NCBI RefSeq assembly: GCF_024723825.1
Contig: NZ_JANQBQ010000001.1
Coordinates: forward strand, 1,488,001 to 1,552,000
Origin: Romboutsia lituseburensis
GTDB taxonomy: Bacteria; Bacillota; Clostridia; Peptostreptococcales; Peptostreptococcaceae
Direction: 5' to 3'
Length of the DNA: 64,000 nt
The notes below the pieces were generated by a model. That model saw only the letters and a list, made by a program, of their open reading frames with translations. It was not told where the DNA came from and did not search any database. Made by a program: the position numbers and the translations under genes. Positions 54,282 through 62,661 of this stretch are shown piece by piece. Position 1 is the stretch's first letter. Every line of letters starts with the position of its first letter.

Positions 54282-54824
54282 TTATTTATCTTTAGTTTTA
54301 GGCTCTTGATTTTCCTCTAATGGAGGTAGATCTTCCAGTGTTTCTATACTAAGTAATTTTAAAAATTCATCTGTAGTCTTATATATTATAGGCTTTCCTA
54401 TCTTTTCAAGTCTTCCAGCTTCTTTTATAAGTTCATTCTCTAAAAGTACTTGGACAGCTCTATCACACTTGACCCCTCTTATTTCTTCTATCTCAACTTT
54501 AGTTATTGGTTGTTTATAAGCTATAATTGTAAGTGTTTCTAATGTTGCTTGACTTAGACTCTTCTTTTTCTTAGGTTCTAGTACCTTTTTTATAAACTCA
54601 GAATAATCCTTATTAGTAGTCATTTGATACTTATTTTCTAATCGTATTATTTGTATTCCTCTGTTATTTTCCTTATACTCATCAATTAATGAATTTAACA
54701 TTATTTCTATTTCTTTTCGTGAAAGTTCTTCATTTATAATATTATTTAATTCTTCTATTGTTATAGGTTCTGAGTATGCAAACATAACAGCTTCTATAAT
54801 ATTTTTTATATCTTCACGTCTCAT
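54282..54824 (-). CDS. scpB: Segregation and condensation protein B
   Basis: This 180-residue protein is the dimeric winged-helix subunit of the SMC-ScpAB condensin. Segments: IIEAVMFAYSEPITIEELNNII, then LSQATLETLTIIAYKQPITKVEIEEIRGVKCDRAVQVLLENELI, typical of the family, and an acidic tail. It begins two bases after scpA ends. Confidence 0.95.
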   Translation of the reverse strand: MRREDIKNIIEAVMFAYSEPITIEELNNIINEELSRKEIEIMLNSLIDEYKENNRGIQIIRLENKYQMTTNKDYSEFIKKVLEPKKKKSLSQATLETLTIIAYKQPITKVEIEEIRGVKCDRAVQVLLENELIKEAGRLEKIGKPIIYKTTDEFLKLLSIETLEDLPPLEENQEPKTKDK

Positions 54825-54826
54825 AC

Positions 54827-55546
54827 TTACCTCTCAGCATTTTTCTTTATTAATATATCATCAAAGAATATGTCTTGCTCTACTACTATTTCTTTACCTT
54901 TTATTAATTCTAAAATTGATAAAAAAGTAGCTATAACTTCATTTTTATCACTTGTTTTTATTATTTTTGTAAATCTAACTTCATCTTCTTTGTTGATTAT
55001 ATTTCTTATATAATTTATTTTTTCTTCTACAGAAATAATTTTTGTTCTAACAATTGTTTTTAATTTATCATCACTTATTTCCTCTTCTTGCTTTCTTACT
55101 TTTAATATACGAGGAAGTATATTTTTTATAGCTTCTATTGATATTGACTCTAAATCTAATTTTTCATCTATTACTATTTCTTCTTTAGTCCTATAATATA
55201 ATTCATTTATATAGTTTACATTATCTTTTAGATTTTCAGCCGCTACCTTAAATCTCTTATATTCCTCTAACTGTTCCATAAGTTCTAATCTTGGATCTTC
55301 TTCTTCATCTTCTTTTTGTTTGTATAATAAGTATTTTGACTTTATTTCTAAAAGCTTAGATGCCATTATTATAAACTCACTTGTTATTTCTAAATCCATT
55401 TTTTCTAACATCTCTAAATAATTTAAATATTGTTTAGTTATATCTATTATAGATATATCTTTAATATCTATTTTATGCTTAGAAATCAAGTCATATAGTA
55501 AGTCTAGAGGACCTTCGTATACTTGTAATTGTATATTATATTTCAT
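54827..55546 (-). CDS. scpA: Segregation and condensation protein A
   Basis: This kleisin subunit of the SMC complex has 239 residues. The N-terminal YNIQLQVYEGPLDLLYDLISKHKIDIKDISIIDITKQYLNYLEML is a classic ScpA signature, and the C-terminal winged helix (TFLSILELIKGKEIVVEQDIFFDDILI) is present. It is followed by scpB, and the M50 protease gene lies 14 bases upstream. Confidence 0.95.
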   Translation of the reverse strand: MKYNIQLQVYEGPLDLLYDLISKHKIDIKDISIIDITKQYLNYLEMLEKMDLEITSEFIIMASKLLEIKSKYLLYKQKEDEEEDPRLELMEQLEEYKRFKVAAENLKDNVNYINELYYRTKEEIVIDEKLDLESISIEAIKNILPRILKVRKQEEEISDDKLKTIVRTKIISVEEKINYIRNIINKEDEVRFTKIIKTSDKNEVIATFLSILELIKGKEIVVEQDIFFDDILIKKNAER

Positions 55547-55560
55547 CTTCTACCTCTTAA

Positions 55561-56169
55561 CTACATTATTTTATAAAACATTTGTACTATTCCCCATATA
55601 AAGTTAAATATTGGAGATATTATTATAGAGTATAAATTTGTAAATATTAAAAGTAATAATATCGGATAACTCATACTCTCAAACTTATAGATAAACTCAT
55701 TATATTTATATGGTATAAATGGTGATATAACACCCCATCCATCTAGTGGTGGTATAGGAAGTAAATTAAATGCAGCAAATGATATATTATACATCATTGT
55801 AACTGATGCTATATCTCTAATAGCTTCCATATTAACATGCTTCATTATTATTACACAAACTATAGCTGCAAGTATATTTCCAATAGCCCCTGCTAACGAT
55901 ACTATAACATTTCCAACTTTATAATTTTTAAAGTTGCTTGAATTTACAGGAACTGGCTTAGCCCAACCTATTCTAAATATAAGCATCATTAAAATCCCAA
56001 TAGGATCTATATGCTTAGCTGGATCTAAGGTCATTCGACCATACATTTTTGCGGTGTCATCACCTAACAAGTGTGCTGAATATGCATGTCCAAATTCATG
56101 TACTGATATAGCAACAGCTATAGCTACTATTCTTATTAATATATCGCTTAAAATCGTTGCAAAATTCAT
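55561..56169 (-). CDS. Site-2 protease family (M50) membrane peptidase
   Basis: This 202-residue membrane zinc protease has AISVHEFGHAYSAHLLGD (HExxH) near residue 25 and NLLPIPPLDGWGV, the second metal-site motif, near residue 137. Four to six membrane segments fit the short SpoIVFB/YwhC-like class. The neighbourhood (dacF upstream, scpA downstream) is standard for spore-forming Firmicutes; the substrate is unknown. Confidence 0.9.
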   Translation of the reverse strand: MNFATILSDILIRIVAIAVAISVHEFGHAYSAHLLGDDTAKMYGRMTLDPAKHIDPIGILMMLIFRIGWAKPVPVNSSNFKNYKVGNVIVSLAGAIGNILAAIVCVIIMKHVNMEAIRDIASVTMMYNISFAAFNLLPIPPLDGWGVISPFIPYKYNEFIYKFESMSYPILLLLIFTNLYSIIISPIFNFIWGIVQMFYKIM

Positions 56170-56283
56170 ATTTCTTTTCTCTCTCCTAAATTACAATTTT
56201 AATACTATTATACCAATATATAAAATTATAATCAAAGTATTTATATAGTATTTTGATTATTTAAATTCCAAATATTTTCAATA

Positions 56284-56311
56284 AAAAAAGAAGTCATATG
56301 ACTTCTTTTTT
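56284..56311 (-). terminator. Intrinsic terminator of dacF
   Basis: A 28-base palindrome based on AAAAAAGAAGTCAT lies directly after the dacF stop, with T-runs both ways. Confidence 0.9.
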
Positions 56312-56312
56312 A

Positions 56313-57479
56313 TTATATCATGTTATCGATTACTCTTTGTAACATTTGTAAGTAGCTAGCTTTATTTATATCTTTAGTATTTACCAAATCAACTTTTCCA
56401 ACTAGCTTATCGCCTTGATATACTTCAACTTGTCCAAGAACTGTTCCTTTTTTAATAGGTATTGTAGGATTTTCATTTACTTTTACCTTTTTAGTAAAAT
56501 CTCTATTTCCACCTTTTTTTATTAAAACTGCTAAATCTTCCTTAGCAACTAAGTTTACTTTGTTATCTTCGGCTTTATCTAAAGTTAAAGTTGACATATT
56601 ATCATCTTTAGAACATAGTTTTAAACTTTCATAATTTGCAAATCCATAATTTAATAAGTTCGATGCATCTTTAAATCTTTCTGGAGATGTTTCTGCTCCA
56701 AGTGTTGCTGCTATTAAATGAGTTTCTCCTCTTTTGGCAGATGCAGCTAAGCAATATTTTGCTTCTTGAGTAAATCCTGTCTTAACTCCTGTTGCTCCTT
56801 GATAGTGTTTAATCATTTTATTAGTATTTGCAAGACCTACAGTTACTTGTTTTTTCCCAACAACAACTTTGTCCATCCAAGTTGTTAAATACTTATTTAT
56901 AGCTTCATGTTTTAATAGTTCTCTAGACATTAAAGCTATATCATGAGCTGATGTATAATGATCTGCAATAGGTAAACCATTTGTATTAGAAAAATGAGTA
57001 TCTTTCATACATAATTCTTGAGCTTTTTTATTCATCATATCCACGAAAGATTCTACGCTTCCTGCAACATGCTCTGCCATTGCTACACATGCGTCATTAG
57101 CTGATGCTACTGCTATACCTTTTAATAATGTATTAACATCTTGTGTTTCTCCAGGTTCTAAAAATATTTGGCTGCCTCCCATACTAGCTGCCGTATCACT
57201 TATTTGAACGTTATCATTTAACTTTATCTTCCCAGCATCTAATGCCTCCATACATAATAGCATTGTCATTACCTTAGTTACACTGGCTGGAGGAAGCTTG
57301 TCATGTGCATTTTTTTCATATAATATTTGCCCACTACTAACATCCATTAGTATTGCTGATTTTGAAGAGATATTCATTGGCGCATTTTTGTCTTTATCAT
57401 TACCATATGCCTTACTCATAGGCATTATAGCAAGTAACATAGCTACCACTATACTAGCCAATCTTTTCATAGTTGTCAC
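56313..57479 (-). CDS. dacF: D-alanyl-D-alanine carboxypeptidase (DacF type)
   Basis: This secreted penicillin-binding protein of 388 residues has a signal peptide in the first 25 residues. Active-site motifs: SxxK in PPASVTKVMTML, SxN in ASANDACVAMAEH and KTG in GVKTGFTQEA. A C-terminal beta-rich PBP5 domain ends with an amphipathic helix. In Bacillus dacF is a forespore gene shaping cortex cross-linking. It follows a small SASP-like gene by about 45 bases. Confidence 0.93.
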   Translation of the reverse strand: MTTMKRLASIVVAMLLAIMPMSKAYGNDKDKNAPMNISSKSAILMDVSSGQILYEKNAHDKLPPASVTKVMTMLLCMEALDAGKIKLNDNVQISDTAASMGGSQIFLEPGETQDVNTLLKGIAVASANDACVAMAEHVAGSVESFVDMMNKKAQELCMKDTHFSNTNGLPIADHYTSAHDIALMSRELLKHEAINKYLTTWMDKVVVGKKQVTVGLANTNKMIKHYQGATGVKTGFTQEAKYCLAASAKRGETHLIAATLGAETSPERFKDASNLLNYGFANYESLKLCSKDDNMSTLTLDKAEDNKVNLVAKEDLAVLIKKGGNRDFTKKVKVNENPTIPIKKGTVLGQVEVYQGDKLVGKVDLVNTKDINKASYLQMLQRVIDNMI

Positions 57480-57523
57480 CTCTTAACATTATTTTAAACT
57501 TATTTTGTCACCAAATACTTTTT

Positions 57524-57715
57524 TTATTCTGATTGACTAGTTTTACTTGAAAAAGCATTTCTTTTTGCTTCTAACTTTTTAAAATGGTGAGCTAAAGCTC
57601 CATTACTATGTGCATTTTCGATTATGTCAAATGCATATTCATAATCCATTCCATAATCAGCAGCAATCTCCATTCTCATTTGTTTTAAAGCCATCTTTGC
57701 ATTTATATCGCTCAT
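57524..57715 (-). CDS. Divergent alpha/beta-type small acid-soluble spore protein-like
   Basis: This 63-residue protein has MALKQMRMEIAADYGMDYEYAFD, which matches the ALxxMKxEIAxELG region of alpha/beta SASPs, but the usual GGxMVKKM segment is replaced by NGALAHHFKKLEAKR. SASPs coat spore DNA. Its place beside dacF suits a spore protein. AGGAGG precedes the ATG and a 9-bp inverted repeat (57728-57736 with 57758-57766) lies just in front of it. Confidence 0.62.
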   Translation of the reverse strand: MSDINAKMALKQMRMEIAADYGMDYEYAFDIIENAHSNGALAHHFKKLEAKRNAFSSKTSQSE

Positions 57716-57844
57716 AACGATACCTCCTATTAGTAATTTTATATATATATTTATTTTTTACTAATATTAGGCATTTATAATTGTTATTTTTTGTATTTTG
57801 TTATTATTTTTTCCAATATTCTAAATTGCTATCTTATCAAATAA

Positions 57845-57873
57845 AAAGGATACCTCTTGCGAGATATCCCTTT
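57845..57873 (-). terminator. Terminator downstream of the PTS IIB gene
   Basis: AAAAGGATA and TATCCCTTT, with CTC/GAG inside, form an imperfect hairpin ending in a short T run on the minus strand. Confidence 0.65.
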
Positions 57874-57888
57874 ATATCAATTAAAATA

Positions 57889-58194
57889 TTATTTCCCTGC
57901 TAATTCCATAGCTCTTTGTAATACTGCTTCTCCATTACACATACCGTAATGAGCCATATTTATAACTTCAACTGGAGCTTTTCCATCAACTATTTTTTTA
58001 GCTTTTTCTAACATAAATCTAACTTGTGGTCCTAATAATAAAACATCAAAGTTACCTAATTCTTTATCTATATTAGCTTCACTTATAGCCCATATTTTTG
58101 CCTCTATTCCCTTTTCTTGTGCAGCCTTTTCCATTTTAGTTACTAGTAAAGATGTTGACATACCTGCTGAACAAGCTAACATTATTCTTATCAT
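57889..58194 (-). CDS. PTS lactose/cellobiose-type EIIB component
   Basis: This 101-residue protein has the phosphocysteine motif IRIMLACSAGMSTSLLVTKM, the mark of the Lac/Cel (ChbB-like) EIIB fold, and PQVRFMLEK/VDGKAPVEVINMAHYGMCNG. It passes phosphate to an incoming sugar, but no EIIA, EIIC or HPr is nearby, so it must work with partners elsewhere. The first ATG (58200) is only two bases from AGGAGG; the ATG at 58194 is spaced correctly. A cre-like/LacI-like operator lies in its promoter. The YdjC deacetylase upstream fits use of a chito- or similar disaccharide. Confidence 0.87.
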   Translation of the reverse strand: MIRIMLACSAGMSTSLLVTKMEKAAQEKGIEAKIWAISEANIDKELGNFDVLLLGPQVRFMLEKAKKIVDGKAPVEVINMAHYGMCNGEAVLQRAMELAGK

Positions 58195-58244
58195 AACCAT
58201 TTCCTCCTAATATTTATATATAAAATTTCATTTTTTTACACCCT

Positions 58245-58263
58245 TGAAAACGTTATTAACGTT
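58245..58263. promoter_or_regulatory. cre-like site/palindrome at the PTS IIB promoter
   Basis: TGAAAACGTTATTA matches the catabolite-response consensus TGWAARCGYTWNCW in 13 of 14 places, and AACGTTA-T-TAACGTT is a perfect dyad. It lies 10-28 bases downstream of the -10 box (58273-58278), so a bound repressor would block early transcription. Confidence 0.6.
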
Positions 58264-58272
58264 TATATTTTT

Positions 58273-58301
58273 ATAATACACTATATCCTTTTAATTGTCT
58301 A
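58273..58301 (-). promoter_or_regulatory. Promoter of the PTS IIB gene
   Basis: On the minus strand TAGACA and TATTAT are 17 bases apart, just after the YdjC stop codon. Confidence 0.55.
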
Positions 58302-58330
58302 TACATTCATTTTTATTTGTATATTAATTT

Positions 58331-59071
58331 TTATACACATTTAAAATCTTCATACGTAACTATCTCTATATCATTCGATTCTAAAAATTCTCTAATATTT
58401 TTATAAGTCAAAATACTATGTTCTTTGGTTCTTTGTAATGCATATGATGTTGAATTTAATAAAAACTCATCTACAAAAGATGGATGACACATTAAGTCAC
58501 ATATTTTATGATTTTTTATTTCATCTATATTTTTTTCAAAATAGTCATAAGCTACGTTATCTGCATAAAAACTATCTATCACTGGTATTATGTTTTTTAT
58601 TTCAGTTTTATATTCAAAACCTCCCCTTATTGGAAGTTTGTATTTATTAACTATATTATCAATTACTGGTTGTAATTCTTTTAATCCGTGTACATGATGA
58701 TGACTATCTAAATGAGTTATTTTTATTCCACTATTTATAACCTTATCTATTTGAGCACAAAATTCTTCATATACTTCATTTAAATCAATTCCTTGTAATA
58801 TTTCTTTAGTTGCTCTTCTATAAAAATCACCCTTATTATCTACTATTGTTTTATGAGATTTTATAATTGGCTTATAGCATGTTAATGTCATATGAACACC
58901 ACATCTTAATCCAGGGTTGTCTTCTAATAATTCTACAGCTTGGTCAAAACCAGGCATATTAGCCATTATTGTGCATGAGCTCACTATTCCATTTTTATAA
59001 GCTGATATTATTCCCAAGTTTACCCCCTCTGTATAACCAAAATCATCTGCATTTATTACTAATTTTGTCAT
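58331..59071 (-). CDS. YdjC/ChbG family carbohydrate deacetylase
   Basis: This protein of about 246 residues has the YdjC signature VINADDFGYTEGVNLGIISAYKNGIVSSCTIMANMPG, with HMTLT and HLDSHHHVHGLKELQPVI as metal-binding histidines and LMCHPSF near the end. ChbG removes acetyl from chitooligosaccharide phosphates. The ATG at 59086 lies before GGGAG, so the ATG at 59071 is taken as the start. It is next to an EIIB of the chitobiose/cellobiose type. Confidence 0.9.
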   Translation of the reverse strand: MTKLVINADDFGYTEGVNLGIISAYKNGIVSSCTIMANMPGFDQAVELLEDNPGLRCGVHMTLTCYKPIIKSHKTIVDNKGDFYRRATKEILQGIDLNEVYEEFCAQIDKVINSGIKITHLDSHHHVHGLKELQPVIDNIVNKYKLPIRGGFEYKTEIKNIIPVIDSFYADNVAYDYFEKNIDEIKNHKICDLMCHPSFVDEFLLNSTSYALQRTKEHSILTYKNIREFLESNDIEIVTYEDFKCV

Positions 59072-59108
59072 AAAATCATCTCCCATTTAATATGTATATA
59101 CTTTTTTG

Positions 59109-59142
59109 AAAAATGTATACTTTTTATTTATTATACATTTTT
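59109..59142. promoter_or_regulatory. Inverted repeat upstream of the YdjC gene
   Basis: AAAAATGTATA and TATACATTTTT are perfect arms 12 bases apart, about 40 bases before the YdjC start. It may be an operator for a GntR- or LacI-type regulator, or a terminator remnant. Confidence 0.4.
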
Positions 59143-59188
59143 ACTTATCGTTTTCCTAGCCTTATTTTTAAAATTTATTACATTGAAA

Positions 59189-59212
59189 AAGCTTAGATTT
59201 TAGTCTAAGCTT
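59189..59212 (-). terminator. Intrinsic terminator of the DUF503 gene, overlapping its stop
   Basis: AAGCTTAGA and TCTAAGCTT pair across six bases with a following T run on the minus strand. The stop codon lies in the stem. Confidence 0.85.
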
Positions 59213-59498
59213 AATAATTGATTATATCTTCTTCAATTTCTATAATAATTGCTTCTGAATTGTCCTCAATAAAATTTATTATTTTTTCTTTAATGCTATC
59301 AGATTGAGATGAACTTAAAGTAATTCCAGATATTCCTATAGTTATCATTTGATGAATATCTTGATTTTCCACTTCTGATACAGATATATTAAATGTATTT
59401 TGCAATTTTTTAACTATACTTTTTACTATCATTCTTTTTTCCTTAAGTGAATGAACCCAATTTGCTCTAAGTTTAATCTTTAGTATAAATATTTTCAA
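59211..59498 (-). CDS. DUF503 (YlxP-like) protein
   Basis: This 95-residue protein begins IFILKIKLRANWVHSLKEKRMIVKSIVKKLQNTFNISVSEVENQDIHQMITIGISGI, the DUF503 pattern, with an acidic end (IIEIEEDIINY). In Bacillus ylxP sits between infB and rbfA; here it is about 40 kb away, between YdjC and YlbF genes. Its role is unknown. It starts about 60 bases after ylbF ends. Confidence 0.8.
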   Translation of the reverse strand: MKIFILKIKLRANWVHSLKEKRMIVKSIVKKLQNTFNISVSEVENQDIHQMITIGISGITLSSSQSDSIKEKIINFIEDNSEAIIIEIEEDIINY

Positions 59499-59558
59499 TA
59501 TAAATGCTCCTTTATATAAATTATATTTGCTACAATACTTATTATATCTATTTTAAGT

Positions 59559-59894
59559 TTATTTATAATCTTTCTCTACAGCTTGAGCAAGTATCTTATT
59601 TATATTATCCATCATTGCTGTAAATTTTTGTTCACTATTTAGGTAGTCACATAACTTTTTGTTACTACATACCTTTTTTTGAATTGTATCTATTTTTGCC
59701 ATGGTTCTTTTATCTAATTGTTGATTTCTAATTGCGAAACTTTGTATTTGAATTTGAGCTTTTCTATAATCTGTTAGTAATTTTTCACATTCTTTATCAT
59801 TTTTTATTTCTATCATATTTTTTTTAAAGTGCTTATACTCTTTACTATTTTTTATTTCATTAGCTAGCTTTGTAGCAGTATCATTTACTCCCAT
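59559..59894 (-). CDS. YlbF/YmcA family regulator
   Basis: This 111-residue helical protein has TATKLANEIKNSKEYKHFKKNMIEIKNDKECEKLLTDYRKAQIQIQSFAIRNQQ, as in the YlbF/YmcA family. In Bacillus these proteins modulate RNase Y and development; the exact partner here is unknown. The gene lies downstream of RNase J but is separated from it by a terminator. The ribosome-binding site is AGGAGG. Confidence 0.83.
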   Translation of the reverse strand: MGVNDTATKLANEIKNSKEYKHFKKNMIEIKNDKECEKLLTDYRKAQIQIQSFAIRNQQLDKRTMAKIDTIQKKVCSNKKLCDYLNSEQKFTAMMDNINKILAQAVEKDYK

Positions 59895-59948
59895 AAATAC
59901 CTCCTATTTATAATATTGCAATATAAAATGTTTTATATTTTTGCAATA

Positions 59949-59986
59949 AAAAAGATTGAATATAATAAATTATATTCAATCTTTTT
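59949..59986 (-). terminator. Intrinsic terminator of the RNase J gene
   Basis: Two perfect 18-base arms, beginning AAAAAGATTGAATATAAT, surround a 2-base loop and follow the stop codon directly. Confidence 0.9.
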
Positions 59987-59989
59987 AAA

Positions 59990-61657
59990 TTATACCTCCA
60001 TTATTATAGGAAGTATCATAGGATTTCTCTTAGTTCTTTGATATAAATATTCTTTTAAGTTTTCTTTAATGTTATTCTTTAAATATGCCCACTCTTTTAT
60101 ATTTCTATCTTCACATTCTTTTAAAACATCTTTAATTACATTTTTAGCTCCATCCATTAAATCCTCAGACTCTCTAACATATACGAATCCTCTAGATATT
60201 ATATCTGGACCTGCTAATACTTTTCCATCTTCTTTAGATATAGTTACAACAACTATCATTAATCCATCTTCAGATAGATGCTTTCTATCTCTTAATACAA
60301 TATTTCCTACATCTCCAACACCTAATCCATCAACTAATACATTCCCTGTAGGTACAGTTCCTACTACCTTAGCTGAATTTCTATCTATTTCTAAAACGTC
60401 TCCTGTTTTATTTACAAATATATTTTGGCTAGGCATTCCTAATTCTTCTGCTAATTCTGCATGTTTCTTTAACATTCTATATTCACCATGAGCTGGCATA
60501 AAGAACTTAGGTCTAACTAATCTATGAAGTAATTTTAACTCTTCTTGCTTTGCATGTCCTGATACGTGTATATCACTATCATCATAAACTACTTCTGCAC
60601 CTTTTTCAAATAAACAATTTACAACTTTTGATATTAATTTCTCATTCCCTGGTATTGGATGAGCTGATATGATTATTAAATCTCCATTTTTTATTTCCAC
60701 TTTTTTATGCTCTGAACTTGCCATTCTTGCAAGTGCAGACATAGGTTCACCTTGTGATCCTGTTGTTATTAATACTACTTCGTTGTCTTCATATCTTCCT
60801 AATTCATTTAAATCTATCAACATGTTTTCTGGTATATCTAAATATCCTAATTCACTAGCTACATTCACTACATTTATCATTGATCTTCCTGACACAGCTA
60901 CTTTTCTATTGAATTTTTCCGCTGTATTTATTATTTGTTGTAGTCTGTGTATATTAGATGCAAATGTAGCAACTATAATTCTATTGTTCATAGCTTTTCT
61001 AAATAAATCGTCTAATCCTGCTCCTACCGTCTTTTCTGATAACGTTGAACCTGGTCTTTCAGCATTAGTACTATCTGCTAACATAAGTAGTACACCTTTT
61101 TTGCTTAGCTCACAGATTCTATGCATATCCATAACTTCACCGTCTATCGGAGTTAAATCTATTTTAAAGTCTCCTGTATGGAATATTATACCTTGATCTG
61201 TGTGTACCGCTATAGAGCAAGCATCCGGTATACTATGATTATTTTTTATAAACTCTACATCCATATTCCCCATTTTTATGATTTGTCTTGGGCTAACAAC
61301 GTTTAGTTTAACATTATTCATCTTATGTTCTTTTAACTTAACTTGTATAAGTCCTATACTAAGTTTCGTTCCGTATACAGGTACATTTATCTTCTTAAGT
61401 ATATATGGAAGCGCTCCTATATGATCTTCATGTCCGTGTGTAATAAATATACCTTTTATTTTATCCTTATTCTTTATTAAATAAGTTACATCCGGTATAA
61501 CTATGTCTACCCCTAACATATCATCATCTGGAAAACTTAGCCCAGCGTCTATTACAATGATTTCATCCTTGTACTCAACAACTGTCATGTTTTTACCGAC
61601 TTCATTCAGTCCACCCAGTGCCATTATCTTTATTTTATTGGCGTTTTTCTTGAACAA
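59990..61657 (-). CDS. rnj: Ribonuclease J
   Basis: This metallo-beta-lactamase/beta-CASP ribonuclease of about 555 residues has IDAGLSFPDDDMLGVD, ITHGHEDHIGALPYIL, HTGDFKID, and the CASP-domain STNAERPG, SAHPIPGNEKLI, VHVSGHAKQEEL and PAHGEYRML motifs. It carries both 5'-exo and endo activities. A start at 61666 overlaps the ribosome-binding site; TTG at 61657 is nine bases from AAGGAG and gives MFKKNANKIKIMALGG. A strong terminator follows. Confidence 0.95.
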   Translation of the reverse strand: MFKKNANKIKIMALGGLNEVGKNMTVVEYKDEIIVIDAGLSFPDDDMLGVDIVIPDVTYLIKNKDKIKGIFITHGHEDHIGALPYILKKINVPVYGTKLSIGLIQVKLKEHKMNNVKLNVVSPRQIIKMGNMDVEFIKNNHSIPDACSIAVHTDQGIIFHTGDFKIDLTPIDGEVMDMHRICELSKKGVLLMLADSTNAERPGSTLSEKTVGAGLDDLFRKAMNNRIIVATFASNIHRLQQIINTAEKFNRKVAVSGRSMINVVNVASELGYLDIPENMLIDLNELGRYEDNEVVLITTGSQGEPMSALARMASSEHKKVEIKNGDLIIISAHPIPGNEKLISKVVNCLFEKGAEVVYDDSDIHVSGHAKQEELKLLHRLVRPKFFMPAHGEYRMLKKHAELAEELGMPSQNIFVNKTGDVLEIDRNSAKVVGTVPTGNVLVDGLGVGDVGNIVLRDRKHLSEDGLMIVVVTISKEDGKVLAGPDIISRGFVYVRESEDLMDGAKNVIKDVLKECEDRNIKEWAYLKNNIKENLKEYLYQRTKRNPMILPIIMEV

Positions 61658-61827
61658 TTGCATCATCTCCTTCTGTCTATTAAGTTTTTCCTAAAAAATA
61701 TTAAAATCTAAAACACGTTCTATAGTTTAAATAATATCAAATCACGCACTCTTTACCAGTTATTATCATTGTACCATAATTTCTACTATAATTTAAGTAA
61801 TATTTATAATACATTTATTGTATTATT

Positions 61828-61856
61828 TTGACAAACTAATCTAATTCTGTTATTCT
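61828..61856 (+). promoter_or_regulatory. Promoter of the YdjM-type gene
   Basis: TTGACA and TATTCT are 17 bases apart, about 30 bases before the start codon. Confidence 0.65.
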
Positions 61857-61886
61857 CTGAATATAACAAGCTTATAAGGAGGTTCT

Positions 61887-62621
61887 ATGCGTGGAAAAAC
61901 CCATTGTACCATAGGTGTTTTAAGTGTAATTCAAGCTTCTTTAATATTTAATATTCCTATTACAATATTTAATCTTATAATGTCTGCTTTCTTTGCAATA
62001 CTTCCTGATTTAGATGAATCACATTCTATAATCTCTGATATGTTGTTAAAAAAAAATGTTTCTAAATTTTTATTGAAAGCAATTATATACATAATTAACA
62101 TATTGATATTTTTTGTTTCATTAAAGTTAAATAACAATTTTTATATAAGCTCAATAATTACATTTATTGCAATAATAATTATTGAATCCAAACTTACTCA
62201 TACTTTCTTAAGAAAAGTATTTTTATCATTAATATTTATACTTCTGGCTGTTTGTCTCTATTTAGTAAAAGTAAAAATTTATTTTTCTATTTTTTGTTTG
62301 ATGCTGTCTACATTTCCTTGGCTCAAACATAGAAGCTTTTCACACAGCATCTTCGCTACGGTAATAATTTATTTTTTATTAAAACAAATAGAACTAATAA
62401 CTAATATATACAATTTAGCATTTTTGGGAACTATTAGTTATGCAAGTCATATATTTTTAGGTGATTTATTTACAAAATCAGGAATACCTCTTTTTTACCC
62501 TATAAGTGATAAAAAATTTTCACTTGGATTCTTTAAAGTAGGAAGTTTCATGAGCAATATTTTAGAAATTTTATTCATTATTTTACTATTATCTTCAATA
62601 ATCATATACTTGATAAAATGA
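61887..62621 (+). CDS. YdjM-type membrane-bound metal-dependent hydrolase (DUF457)
   Basis: This 244-residue protein has about six membrane segments and conserved metal-site residues: RGKTHCTIG at the start, LPDLDESHS near residue 45, and KHRSFSHS near residue 152. This is the YdjM/LexA-regulated hydrolase pattern; the reaction is unknown. It is a lone plus-strand gene, convergent with fur, behind TAAGGAGG. Confidence 0.85.
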   Translation: MRGKTHCTIGVLSVIQASLIFNIPITIFNLIMSAFFAILPDLDESHSIISDMLLKKNVSKFLLKAIIYIINILIFFVSLKLNNNFYISSIITFIAIIIIESKLTHTFLRKVFLSLIFILLAVCLYLVKVKIYFSIFCLMLSTFPWLKHRSFSHSIFATVIIYFLLKQIELITNIYNLAFLGTISYASHIFLGDLFTKSGIPLFYPISDKKFSLGFFKVGSFMSNILEILFIILLLSSIIIYLIK

Positions 62622-62660
62622 AAAAGGAGTATCTCAAAATTATTTTGAGACAACTCCTTT
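62621..62660. terminator. Bidirectional terminator between YdjM-type gene and fur
   Basis: AAAGGAGT/ACTCCTTT and CTCAAAA/TTTTGAG form a two-part stem at the convergent gene ends. Confidence 0.85.
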
Positions 62661-62661
62661 A

